In this document: positions 32,947 through 44,100 of the stretch, one piece after another
How the letters are laid out: the number at the start of each line of letters is the position of its first letter
Position numbering within the stretch: position 1 is the stretch's first letter
Assembly: GCF_026745355.1 (NCBI RefSeq)
Contig: NC_079208.1
Coordinates: forward strand, 49,646,845 to 49,710,844
Reading direction: 5' to 3'
DNA: 64,000 nt
Source of the DNA: Beta vulgaris subsp. vulgaris
Taxonomy: Eukaryota > Streptophyta > Magnoliopsida > Caryophyllales > Amaranthaceae
Notes under the pieces: generated by a model
Told to the model about the DNA's origin: nothing
The model's database searches: none
What the model saw: the letters and a program-made list of their open reading frames with translations, nothing else
Translations under genes and position numbers: made by a program

Positions 32947-33225
32947 TGAGTTCATATGAGAATGCATACTTATATGAGAAATGAGAATGAATTTTACACG
33001 CTATAACTCTTATGAATAAGCAATGTAACTCTAATGAAAAAGTGATGTAACTCCAAAAACAAAATATTTAAATTTTCAAAATTCAAAAAAACAAAAAAAA
33101 AATTGAATTCAAAATTTTTTAGAGGGATATAACTCTAATGAATAAGTGTTGTAATTCTAAACCAATCGTGTGGTTGAGATTCATTCTCATTTCTCATGTA
33201 AGGAGCATTCTCATGTGATCTCGCC
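32946..33225. mobile_element. Small inverted-repeat element embedded in (TA)n DNA
   Basis: The left end GTGAGTTCATATGAGAATGC pairs with the right end, whose complement reads GGCGAGATCACATGAGAATG. The similarity continues inward through CATGAGAAATGAGAATGAAT. The 280-bp unit sits between (TA)n on the left and (TC)n(TA)n on the right. No coding capacity. Confidence 0.7.
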
Positions 33226-33230
33226 TCTCT

Positions 33231-33317
<87 letters not shown>

Positions 33318-33330
33318 TATAATATATATA
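33222..33330. repeat. (TC)n followed by (TA)n microsatellite
   Basis: About 40 bp of CT dinucleotides run directly into about 65 bp of TA dinucleotides. The block separates two different inverted-repeat elements. Confidence 0.95.
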
Positions 33331-33378
33331 GGGGTAGGATCCGCTGAAAACCTCTCTTAATCTGAAAACTGAAAACAA

Positions 33379-33585
33379 GGTAACTTTTAACCCCTTTAGG
33401 GTAACTTTTAACACTTTTAAGGTAACTTTTGTCAGTTTTGGGGTAACTTTATTATAGTAAGGGCAGTTTTATATATTTCAAGGGTAACTTTATTTATTAT
33501 AAGAGTAACTACTGCCACTTTTAAGGTAACTTTTACCATTTTTAGGACAACTTTTTAGATTTTAAGGGTAACTTATTTTAACTTT
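33379..33585. repeat. Subterminal GGTAACTTTT repeats
   Basis: The word GGTAACTTT(T/A) or a close variant recurs about every 25-30 bp, around eight times, just inside the left end of the 2.35-kb element. This layout is typical of subterminal protein-binding repeats in DNA transposons. Confidence 0.7.
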
Positions 33586-33596
33586 GATTATAGTTA

Positions 33597-33665
33597 AACC
33601 TATGTAGGATTCGAACCTACATCATTGTGTCTTGCACAATGTTTTGCCAATTGGGCTAATAGGTT
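33597..33665 (-). tRNA. tRNA-like pseudogene, closest in wording to tRNA-Ile
   Basis: On the minus strand the 69-nt stretch folds with a perfect 7-bp acceptor stem (AACCTAT/ATAGGTT) and a perfect T arm with GTAGG, loop TTCGAAT and CCTAC. It has T8-A9 and an anticodon hairpin ATTGT-GCAAGAC-ACAAT. A box TTAGCCCAATTGG and B box GGTTCGAATCC are present. The D stem is broken and the anticodon loop lacks T33, so it is not a working tRNA. Compared with plant tRNA-Ile from memory, most differences are C-to-T or G-to-A, as expected for a methylated, decaying copy. It may be a captured tRNA or a SINE head. Confidence 0.55.
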
Positions 33666-33984
33666 GTATGATATTCGCCAAATATATGTTAGTGAGAGGG
33701 GGATAACAAATAGCTTTAAAACAGCAACTAATAACAATACTTTGGAAACTAATAAAAACAGAGTATGCTACACCATAATGAACAAGATAAAAATAACAGA
33801 GAGAACACCAAAAGTAAAAAGTAGACACTACTCACAGCAAAATAAATACGCACTTAATTACATGTATTAGGTTTCCATGAGTACTCAGCAAATCAGGGAA
33901 TTTTAAGATCTGTGGAGATGAGTCAACTAAACATTTCATTTGCTCTTCTTCCGTGGAACTTGAAGTTCCCAAATTCACAAATTC

Positions 33985-34690
33985 ACAAATTCGCTTACAT
34001 CTAAACAAGCAAATCCTTAAATACAAACCTGAAGAGAGGCTATCTTGACCGTTATTATCAGTACCGATCTTGAAATCGCCTTTACAACTTCCATACACAT
34101 CAACCTGTCGAGACATCAAGTCCTGTATACGCTGATCTCCAGCCATCCGAACAATGGTGATAAGAAGGCCACCAGCAACTTCCGTGTTAGAATAAAAGTC
34201 TTCAGCAGTATAATGGAGCCTTGGGTTAAGGAAGTAACCAGCAGCGTAGAGGGGGCTGTGAAGAATTGTGTTCCATATCTCATCAATTATGTTCCAAATT
34301 GGAGTATACAAGGATTTCTTTCTTCCAAATTCCTCACATATGGTCTATTTGACTTGATCCATTGTTTCATATATGAATCCCATATGAGGTTTACCATCTC
34401 TGTTAATCAAGGATATAACTCTCACTAATGGAATGGATGATTTCACAGCTAAAGTCACCCCATTCCAGAAGGAACTATCACTAATTAAATTAGCAATTAT
34501 TTCACCTTCAACACTTGATGCCCAAATAGAACTCAACCACTCAGAGGAAGTAAACATGAGCACCAAATTACTTTTTTCTACCAAAAAATTCTATAATGTC
34601 AGGAAAGAAGTTGCAGAGCTTATTTTAGAGGTTCTAATCAGATCACGAGTGCAAGTCCTCTTCAGAGGAGGCTTAAGGTGGTCTAACTCT
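33985..34690 (-). pseudogene. hAT-related (DUF659/RNase H-like) protein fragment captured in a TIR element
   Basis: The minus strand encodes, in order, RTSKISSATSFLTL, VLMFTSSEWLSS, FWNGVTLAVKSSIPLVRVIS, KPHMGFIYETMDQVK and LYTPIWNIIDEIWNTILHSP followed by LYAAGYFLNPRLHY. This is the C-terminal half of plant DUF659/hAT-like proteins. Stops interrupt it at 34345-34347 (same frame on both sides) and upstream of NFLVEKSN, and the N-terminal zinc-finger part and the end are absent. It lies wholly within the inverted-repeat element at 33331-35680, so it looks like captured cargo. Confidence 0.8.
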
Positions 34691-34904
34691 CCAATTTCAT
34701 TCACTAAGTGACCTACTTTCACCGAAACCAAACTTTGGCAAATGAAACTTGCAAGGAAAGATTATCAGTTTTACATCAGAGAAAGCAACAACATCTAAGT
34801 AATGTAACCATAAGATTTCATAAACACGCAAATTCAACAAAATCACAAAAATCAACACTTAATTACAAATAAACTAAATTCTAACAAACTCAACAGATAC
34901 ATAA

Positions 34905-35362
34905 ATGAGTAATAATTAAGCTTAAAAAAATCCAAATGTGACCTAATTCAAGAAATCAAGCCTAAAAATTCGAAACACATATAATTTTCAAATAACTAGA
35001 ACAAAATTAAGCTAAAATTGATGTGAATCTAGCGATTCGCAAGTCAAAGAATGAGTAATAATTGAACTTCATGAACAAAACAATGAAAAAAAAACAAACG
35101 AAATCATACCAAAATTTCAGATCATAGAAGCAGCAAACAAATTATTAAGCCTAAAAAAATCCAAATGTGACCTAATTCAAGAAATTAAGCCTAAAAATTC
35201 GAAACACATATAATTTTCAAATAACTAGAACAAAATTAAGCTAAAATTGATGTGAATCTAGCGATTTGCAAGTCAAAGAATGAGTAATAAATGGAACTTC
35301 ATGAACAAAACCATGAAAAAAAAAACGAAATCATACCAAAATTTCAGATCATAGAGGCAGCG
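34905..35362. repeat. 229-bp tandem duplication
   Basis: Two adjacent copies share TCCAAATGTGACCTAATTC, GAAACACATATAATTTTC and ACGAAATCATACC, with an offset of 229 bp and few differences. The high identity suggests a recent duplication within the 2.35-kb element. It is non-coding. Confidence 0.9.
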
Positions 35363-35678
35363 AACAAATTATTGGAAGGGATAGAATTAGCTGCGAGCAA
35401 TTGATCTGATGAAGCGCCGTTGAGAGAGAAACAATAGACCATGAGAGAATCGAGCTCCAGAGAAAATAGGATGAGAGAAAAAAACCAGTGAGAGAGGAGG
35501 AAGAGAGAGAATTGCGTGGAAGAGAAGAGGAAGAGAGAGAATTTTGTGTGGGAGGGAGTAGGAGAGAACGAATCCTCACCATATCAGCATTTATTATCAT
35601 TCATCCGATTACAGATGGACGGTCAAGATTGAATGTTTTCAGTTTTCAGCCTAGGAGTGGTTTTCACAAGATCCTATT

Positions 35679-35680
<2 letters not shown>

Positions 35681-35774
<94 letters not shown>
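35681..35774. repeat. (TA)n microsatellite
   Basis: About 90 bp of TA dinucleotides with one AATTA break. It forms the right flank of the 2.35-kb inverted-repeat element, mirroring the left flank at 33264-33330. Confidence 0.95.
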
Positions 35775-35776
<2 letters not shown>

Positions 35777-36000
35777 CAATTATATTTGAATTTTCAAGGA
35801 GTAAGCTATCTATGTATCCCTAATATAAGGAATCAAAGCCCATGTAGTTCTCTACGTACCTTGTTTTATTTGAAATCGTGGTTGACAATTGTCGAGGCAG
35901 TCCAACATCCGTATGTTCCCCTACATTGGATGAACTAGATCGATGATTCTGTGTCGATCAGCATCCCAGGATCATCTTCTTTCGCTTCATCTTCCCTAAA

Positions 36001-38640
36001 TCATTGCATTTTTTTCGTCTTGATCCGAATCTTTGTTGCAAAGACGTCGATGCTTTGTGGAGAAAGACGAGATATATTTTCATCCAGCACTCTTCTACCT
36101 GCACTAAAAGCAGATTCTGAAGCAATAGTTGATGTTGGAATCACAAGTATGTTGCTTGCAATTCTAGCCAAAAATAGAGAAATGATTTTCCTTAAGGTTC
36201 CATCATTTAAGAATGTGGAAATTTGTGTCAGATTCATTTTGATATGACAAATAATCGTCTATCCCCCGCGCAAGCGGATTCGAAGACACTAGTTTTTTGT
36301 TTCTTCAATATGTTAGTAATTAAAGAATAAAAGCGAACAATATTTGCATGTCCGAAAGTCGGAACGAATTCAGTGTTAATCGAGACATAATGATCATAAA
36401 GTTCCTTCAAAAGTTACAAAACAAAATTGTCAGCATCATAAGAAACATTTAAGCATTGATAATAGAAATTTAGCAAGTTTGATAAACCATCAAGTTTGAG
36501 CGCCAGATCAAGTATACAAGCAACGCCATAAATGTACGAAAATTCACTAAAATATACAAACCCCTTTACCTTCATGCTATCAAGCACAACTTTGATTTCA
36601 CTCACATCAATTCTCATTGATGGCATATACCACCTTAACGCATTCTACGATTACCTAATGAATGTTGGGTTCATAAACCAAAGTTAATGTGTTAGTCGCA
36701 TTGTGAAAAGATTTAAGAACATCCTAAACAAGCATGACAACTTTCCAATGATAATCACTGATCAACATATCTTTTTTTGAAACAACCTCATTATAAAAAG
36801 GAGTCATAACATCACGATACCAGATTGCATCATTTCGGAGTTTATAAGTAGAGTTTTATCGTGTTGGAGTATCAAGAGACCACACCTTTTTAGGCAAGCC
36901 AAATTCCTTACACAATGCCATGTACCTCATGTTAGCCTAGTTTTTTCTTAAGACGTAACGATATATATTATGGGCTCTATTAAAGGTTGTAAACAATTTA
37001 TACCTTCTTGAACATACAGACTGGGTGTATGAATACAACATCTAACATGTACTAATTGACAATTTAATATAAGTTTAGATGCACTTTCCCGATATATCAA
37101 TGGCTTTAATGTCCGCCGTTGCATTATTCATTGATAACTAGAATATTTTTCAAGCAAATGGTATTTCTTACAACGCTCCATTAAACAGGTCTTTATGTTG
37201 TACCCACTATGACTCTCTGCCATAAGCTCAAAAGCAATAAACGTTTCTGCAAAACCACTCATCATCGATCCAATCGATAATAACACACATAAAGGGTTCA
37301 CCAAAATATGGGGTTCATGTGTCCGTTGTCAGGCTGATTTGACCGTTGAAGGTAGAAAACATCTCCATCATATGACTTCTATAGAGATGAAATGCAGTTT
37401 CTGTGCGACGCTGAAGTGTGTTCCTCTGGACTTTCCTAAATGTTGGTTGCAAAGTAGTTCTATTGGAATATTCCTATGCATCACTTTCCACATGGTCGAA
37501 CGACAATCATCAGAGATAACATATTTAGCAAATTCAATCATACGATCTTTATTGCAGGAGAAAGGCAAACTTGCGACTGACATCTCACCAGCATACCCGT
37601 GCAGTTGTGTCTGGGTGTTTCGCCCCCCAGCATTAACATTCTCTGCCATGAGGCCATGTTTGTTGGTCAGTTGACGGCCCAAGGTTGTTGTTCCACCACC
37701 GTTCCTTTAATAGTAAGTCGGAGGTGGGTTAATGCATGTGTTCTTGTAAAGCTGACAAATGCACTTCTAGTGTTTGGTTTCACTAGTGGCAACCTTTTCA
37801 AAGAATGGTCACATCCATGACACTTTTTTGGTACCTTGAGGTTGTGAGCCACCAGCTCTGTCGTCATCGTTGCCCACCTCGTTTTCACCGATTTCATCTA
37901 CAATATTTAAGTAAACATATATTACTCATTGTCGATTAACATAATTAACACTAACTAGCTAAGTCATAGTTTATTTACAATAATTTAACATAATCATGAT
38001 TAATTATCTTAATTTTTTTTGCTTAGCATAATCATAATTATCTAGCTAAGTGTTATTTTTTCATATACATAATTGTTATTGCTAAAACAACATTAATTTG
38101 ATATAATTATGAGTAATTATATTATCATTACCGGTTAACATAATTACCATTAATTAGCCAAGTGATAGTTTATTTACATAATTATTATTGCTAAAATAAT
38201 ATTAATTTAACAGATACATGATTAATTGTGTTAGTCATTGTCTATCAAAATAATCACAAATAAGTAGCTAAGTGATAATGATTTACATAAATATTATACA
38301 TAATTATTATTGCTATAAACCTTTAATATAACATAATCATGATCAATTCTCTTATTCATTTGTCTATTTATATAATTAATAACTAATAATTAGCTAAGTA
38401 AATGTTGGTTTACTGGGTATTAAATACTAACCCGGTTGTTGCATGTTTGAAGCCCGTGGTTATCGGTAGGGTGGCTACATGGGAATTTCAATATCATCTA
38501 TCAATGGATGTTCTAATTCTTAGATGACATCGCTATTGTCGATGAACGGTGAATTAGAAGAAACACCCTTCCGACTAATAGAACCACCACTCTTACCTCT
38601 TTCGGTTATCTTTTTCAAAAATTTAGACCTTTTTTTTGAG
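36001..38640 (-). pseudogene. hAT-superfamily transposase, heavily decayed
   Basis: Reading right to left, there is a possible first exon near 38500-38640 (GKSGGSISRKGVSSNS), then a BED-finger-like region near 37650-37900 ending GTTTLGRQLTN. After this come TPTR-stop-NSTYKLRNDA (the WNSTY block with its Trp codon lost), SDYHWKVVMLV and FHNATNTLTLVYEPN near 36640-36880. An ILDLALKL block lies at 36414-36626. The C-terminal dimerisation domain at 36001-36237 reads IPTSTIASESAFSAGRRVLD and LSPQSIDV, the strongest hAT signature. Many stops and frame changes intervene, so the gene is dead. I could not find convincing hAT termini or an 8-bp duplication around it. Confidence 0.8.
37920..38405. repeat. 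Diverged minisatellite with TAGCTAAGT landmark
   Basis: Five copies of TAGCTAAGT or TAGCCAAGT occur at about 37955, 38043, 38153, 38266 and 38391, spaced 88-125 bp. Each is followed by variants of GATAGTTTATTTACATAATT and AACATAATCATGATTAATT. It lies in what would be an intron of the decayed hAT gene. Confidence 0.7.
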
Positions 38641-40560
38641 AAATTAAAAGAAAAGAATAAAAGCCATATGAGATTATTAGAACTAATAAGGTAATAAAGC
38701 AGTAAACTAATATAACGAAGAATTTAAAAATTTGCTAATCAGACAATAGAAAGAAAAGAAAAAGAAATTATTGAGAATTAAGAGAAAGAAATAAAGACAA
38801 GCGCAAGTATTAGAGATTGAGACAATATGAGAGTTGTGAAAAATGAGATTGGTGGAAGGGGTATTTATAAAAAAAATTTGGAAGGGGATTTTTTTTTTTA
38901 TTTTGAAGTGGAATTGCTGTGGAAATAGGTGATAGTCGATGAAATGGAGTAGATGGATGATAATTGATTCGTTGAATTTTATCAAATGGGGAGCAAATTA
39001 AAGCTGAAAAAAATGCAACTGTAGCAATGGAAAAAGATAGAAAGCTAATTCATGACCAGTAGCCCATGCTATTGCACCATAGAAATGATAGAATTGAACA
39101 ATGAAGCACCGACCTGGGCGAGTCAATTCACCAGGGTTAGTTGGAACTTTGCTCCTCCAGGTGACTCGGGTGGGTCAAGTCACCCGATGTTTCGGGTCAA
39201 GTCCAAAATGGATAGGTTGGCTGGCCCGAGCCCTCGGGTAACCTAATTGCCTTCCTCTCCTCGTTTAATCCCCTTGATTCCCCTTTTGCCGATTCCTTGG
39301 CCCCTGGATTTGTGCAAGTGCCCTCCGATCATACTCCTAAGTCTTGAAATCAAACCAAGCACCCAAACAAACGTAAAAAGGAGGAATATTGCACAACTTA
39401 AGGGAGATAGATAACAAATTAGTCTAAACTAACTTAAAAGTTACCATAAAAATAACTAAAAGCTAATCAAAATCCAAGTAATAAACCAAACATCATTAAT
39501 ATTTTAATAATGGAAATTACATGGAGTTTCATGTATGAAATTTATGCTCCTCCTTTAAGGTTTATGTTAATTGTTGTGTTTATTATGTGTAGATTTGAAA
39601 GCTTTGTAATTTATTTTATCCAACCTTTTTAACAATCTCAATTATTAATCGACTCAAATTAGTTCTGTTTTTGGGGATGAATTCTCAAAGTAGTCTTGCA
39701 TGACTTACGACATATCTATACAAATATATTAAAAGGTGTGCATAACAACGTCTACGCGCTACGTGGCACCCTCCTTTTGCCACTAGAATTTGCCACGTGT
39801 CTATCAACCAACAATAAGTCAGGCGATCATTATATAAAAATCTATATATGCTAAACTTTGGGCTCGAATCCTTGACCTCAGGTAAGGATTTCCAAAGACT
39901 CACCATCTTATCTAACATATTGTAGTGATTCATATTTCCACAAAATTAGATATGTGTTGTAATTAGCAATGTGACAATAAATTCCTACCTAATTCCAACC
40001 AAAAAGTTTATTTTTCTTATTTGATTTCTTTTTTGCAGTCATCCCCTTACTCCATCTCCCTTTTCGAAATTTACCATGAATTGTGAGACCCTTTTACTTC
40101 GTAACTAATAGGGTAGTTTTACAAATTATTCTTGATGCTAATCAAATCTTATTGTTATTGTTCGAAAATACGAATTAGGAGATGGAGTTTAAAGGTCAGA
40201 GGGTAACTCCCATAAAAAAGGTCAGTGAAATTGTTAATCATAGCACAAATTCCTTGAGTGCGTATATAATTTATTTCAAGTGTGTTTTATGTGCCATGTG
40301 GAACATTTCCTCTTACATTAGAATTTTATTGCCTGTGCAGTGAACCAACAGTAGTTTGGTTATCATATTTTTTGGAAAAAATATGATGATATCTTGAATC
40401 GACCCCATACCTATTAATAAGTATTAAGATACATGTACCGCTACACCAAGTGATATATGGTGTAATTATTTTAAAATTAAAATAACATTTCGTCACATAA
40501 AAGTATCTAGCACATATAAGTCGTGATTTAGAAAGATATACCAAAGTTAAGACTATACAT
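38641..40560. other. Intergenic DNA upstream of UTP10, nothing firm
   Basis: No coding region is supported. A GGGTCAAGT/CCCGAG-rich stretch at 39110-39245 resembles hAT-type subterminal DNA but has no partner end. A SINE-like tract at 39838-39925 is too weak to call. Confidence 0.4.
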
Positions 40561-40681
40561 CTTTAGTTCAATTTTTTCAATCTCCTAGCTGGTTCGAGTG
40601 ACAATTTTTCACTTTTGACTCTCAAAAGCGGTCCTCATGCTCCGACCTACACATAGGTCCTAGTCCATTATGGCTTCAAAC

Positions 40682-41058
40682 TGGGCCAAAACCCAGTATT
40701 TTACCTTTGTTAAACCAAACAATCTGACTTCAACTGTGTAAAAAACTCGACCAATCCTATATCTATTGTCCGAATGATATATCTTATAATTGTAAACTCG
40801 ACTCGACCTGTCCCTCAAACAAGTTTACGCCTCTACCCTCTCCTCCTCTACCCTCTCCCTAGCATCATAGTCTCATAGAAGGATTGTGGGAAATGGTTAT
40901 AGCTTAATAGCCTTGTAGGACAGAAAAAGGAAACTCTTTCTTATACAACCCTTTTTTTAAAAAAAAAGAAAGAAATAGACTAAAGAGGTAAACCAAAACC
41001 AAAACCAAAACCAAAACCCTTCTTTGCTCAACCAACGCTGAACTTCTTAAACCCTTAA
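40682..41058 (+). promoter_or_regulatory. UTP10 promoter region with site II-like and telo-box-like words
   Basis: TGGGCC (site II-like) lies at 40682-40687 and AAACCCTTAA (one base off the telo-box AAACCCTAA) at 41049-41058, both upstream of the UTP10 start. Plant ribosome-biogenesis and ribosomal-protein genes commonly carry this pair. A tandem ACCAAA tract (CCAAAACCAAAACC) lies at 40992-41018. The function is inferred from motif and gene class only. Confidence 0.4.
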
Positions 41059-41066
41059 AACTTACA

Positions 41067-41078
41067 ATGGCCGCATAA
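41067..41078 (+). promoter_or_regulatory. Minimal uORF upstream of UTP10 (Met-Ala-Ala-stop)
   Basis: ATGGCCGCATAA lies 101 nt before the main stop-free start. Its context ACAATGGC is close to the preferred plant initiation context, better than the AAAATGGC at 41179. It matters only if the transcript starts upstream of 41067, which the sequence does not show. Confidence 0.35.
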
Positions 41079-41178
41079 CTCAACAACTGATTCATTTAGG
41101 CCAAAAACAACCCAGAAAACACAATAAGAGGAGAGAGAAAAAAAAGAGAGAGAAGGGTTCAGAATCAGAGACAATAAA

Positions 41179-44100
41179 ATGGCGGCAAGTTCCATAGCTA
41201 CACAATTACGAGCTCTACAGTCGTTAGTAAAAACTGATAGAGATGTACCCAAAAGACCAATTACTCGACCCTCCGTTTTATATGATCCTAGAGAGGCTGC
41301 TGACCTTGATATTGATACTATCCTCAGTATTGCTCTTTCTGGTAAGTAACAATCTTTTTGAAGTTTTGAGTTTAAATGTGCTTTTTTTTTTGTTCTGGGT
41401 AATCTTTCATTTCATTGTTTAATTGAGGAAATTTGGGTACTAATATTGGGATTTGCATTTTTGTTACTTTAGTACTATTCTTTACCCTTTGTTTTTTTGT
41501 TGAGAGTGCTATCAAGGATGGAGATTTTTCCAAGTTTTTATTTAAAGGTTGAATTTTGAGGTTTATTCTCACAGGATTTTGTGTAGGAGTGTTTTTGAAT
41601 GACCGACTTTAGCAAGTTAGCATGCTTTGATTAAGAAAATAGCTGAGAGTAAAGGGCTAAATTAGTTTCTTAAGGTACGTTTTTCGGAGTAGAATGTAAA
41701 TGAGTTATAATTGGAAGGAAATCCTTATATATGATTGGCAATTTGGCACACGATAAGATGATTCGTCTTGTTGGTGATGATATGGATGATTAGGTTATTA
41801 TAGTTAGACATTATACGGAGTTAAAGAATAGAGAAGGGCATGTAGAAAAGAAATACGGGTTCTTTTCGGATTGCATTGTTATAATTATTGCTGTTATAGT
41901 GAATTAGAAAGGAGCAATATGCAATCAAATTTTACATGAAGAGGGGTGTGATACTATATTAAGCTCCTAGGATGGACTCAAAATGGCTCCTCTCAGTCTT
42001 GTAAAGAACACACACTTTAATGGATGTTAACGGTCAAGTTCTTCTTTCATGGAAAATTGGGATTTTCTTAATACTGCTCTGGAGCTAATCTAGTAAAGAT
42101 GGAAAATTTGAAGCTATTTAAGCTTTTTTTTGTATGATCTTCTTTGTTCTGTCACAATAGCTTGTGGATGCTAACTGTAGTACTATTTTTCTTCAATTTG
42201 TAGGTTTGGAAGTTCTAGTAAACATTGATGAGCGATTCAGAAACCACAAGCATGATCTGTTTAGTCATAAAAGCAGAGAATTGGATAGGGAATTGATGAG
42301 CATTGAAGAAAATAATCGCATAAATGCATCAATCAGTTCTTATTTACGCTTGCTCTCTGGACATCTTCAATCACCTTCTGCATTTAAGACACTTGAATAC
42401 TTGATTCGTCGATATAAGATTCATGTGTATAATGTGGAGGAGTTAATTTTGTGTGCGCTACCATATCACGACACTCATGCCTTTGTTCGCATAGTGCAAT
42501 TAATTGACTTTGGAAATACCCTTTGGAAATTCCTTGATGGGGTGAAAGAATCTGGTGCACCACCTCCCAGAGAGGTTATTGTCCAGCAATGCATACGTGA
42601 CATGGGTGTTCTTGAGGTCATATGCACGTATGCGACTCCTACAAAGAAGCATCGGCCTGCCACACCTGTGATTAGCTTTTGCACAGCAGTTGTGGTTGAG
42701 GTTTTGGGCTCGTTGGCAACTGTTGATAGTGATATTGTGAAGAGAATTCTTCCCTTTTTGAATTCTGGTCTGCAGTCAGGTGGTTCAGGGTCTTCAGACT
42801 ATAAAGCTGGCACTTTGATGATAGTTGGTTTATTAGCAAACAGAGTATCGCTATCTCCCAAACTGGTTAACATCTTAGTCAGATCTGTGGCTGAGTTGGC
42901 TCAAGCAGATGCACAAGCCTCAGCAGATTTGCAGTGGGTTCAGTTGTCAATTATGGCTTTAATCAACATTGTGCAGTTGCAGTCTGTTGAAACACTCCCT
43001 AAGAAGGCGCTAGACAACCTGAAAAAAATTAGAGATCTCCCTGGGATTCTTTTACAAATGACCACAAGGTTTAATATTGACGGCTTTCTTATTGTGCTTT
43101 TGGAGTCCCTTGTTGACTTCAGTAGTTCTGACGGTCAATGCAAGCTTGCTGTGCTATCAATTGTTGAGACCGTTACTATGAAAAGCCTTGTTCGACGTTT
43201 AGTTTTCAGGCTTCTTTCGTCATGTTTGCGACTGTCACAGAATGCTGATGCCTCAGATTTGTCAGAATCGGGGAGCTGGGCTAAGCAAATTTTGCTGCTT
43301 CTCAATAAGAAGTACCCTGATGAACTACGGTCTTCTGTACATGACTTTTTGAATGACAAAAAAGTGCAGCTGAAGGGTCAAGATTCAGTGATTGAGGCCC
43401 TGTGCAGGATGCTGGATGGAAACATGACGTCATCTGTAGCCATTACAGATTCAAAGATTTGGTTTGGGCTAGAACATCCGAAGGCTGGAATCAGACGGGA
43501 TACACTCATTAATCTTGACCTGTCCACCTTTTTGAATGGTGGGGTTACGTCAGAAAGGCTTGTTACTGTGCAGGATGCAGTTGTTCATTGCCTCTCTGAT
43601 GAGGATTTGAGTGTTGTTCATGCAGCTCTTTGTATTGATAAATTGTCCGAGCTTGTGGACCCTGCTCGTCTCCTGGAGATAGTTCATGATTTGCTTCAGA
43701 AATGTACTCAGAGTCTCTGGGCGGGTGAATCAAAGGATCTTTCTCTAGCTACCGAGGTTGCTATATCATGCCTGGAGCACGCGGTATCTATCTCAAAATG
43801 CAGAATTGATTTTGTGGAGCGAGTTGCGACAATGATATTCCCTTTCATCTTTGTTTTTCCGACAACAAAAAAGCTGAATTTGAAGGCCCAGAAATTGGCT
43901 AAGGAAATTAAGTGGCCTTTCTACAGGGAGCTATCTGATGTTAAAAGGTATATTAGTTCGAAATCGGGAGAGGAGTGGGTTTCTGCTGTCAATATGCCAA
44001 CTGTTTGCAGCTTTGCTGGTGTTTTCTCAGAGAGTATTGAAGAGTTTACACCGTGGCTTATCAAATGTTGCAGTGAATCGGAATTGTCAAAGACCTTATT

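Larger units (their letters stand above)
33331..35680. mobile_element. 2.35-kb inverted-repeat element flanked by (TA)n, carrying gene fragments
   Basis: The left end GGGGTAGGATCCGCTGAAAA pairs with the right end, whose complement reads GGAATAGGATCTTGTGAAAA; similarity runs about 46 bp to CTGAAAACTGAAAAC. Both outer flanks are (TA)n, so the exact target duplication cannot be read. The contents are subterminal GGTAACTTTT repeats (33379-33580), a tRNA-like sequence, a hAT-related gene fragment and a 229-bp tandem duplication. The termini and captured cargo would fit a Mutator-like element, but the superfamily is not proven. Confidence 0.65.

Noticed and set aside
32640..35760. Open frames across (TA)n tracts (alternating Tyr-Ile peptides)
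   Set aside because: Pure microsatellite translation.
39110..39245. GGGTCAAGTC/ACTCGGG-rich segment resembling a hAT subterminal region
   Set aside because: No partner terminus or 8-bp duplication could be found.
39838..39925. SINE-like tract on the minus strand (GGATTCGAGCCC with an upstream GGTGAGTCTTTGG)
   Set aside because: The B-box-like word is present but the A box is poor, and no tail or target duplication is seen.
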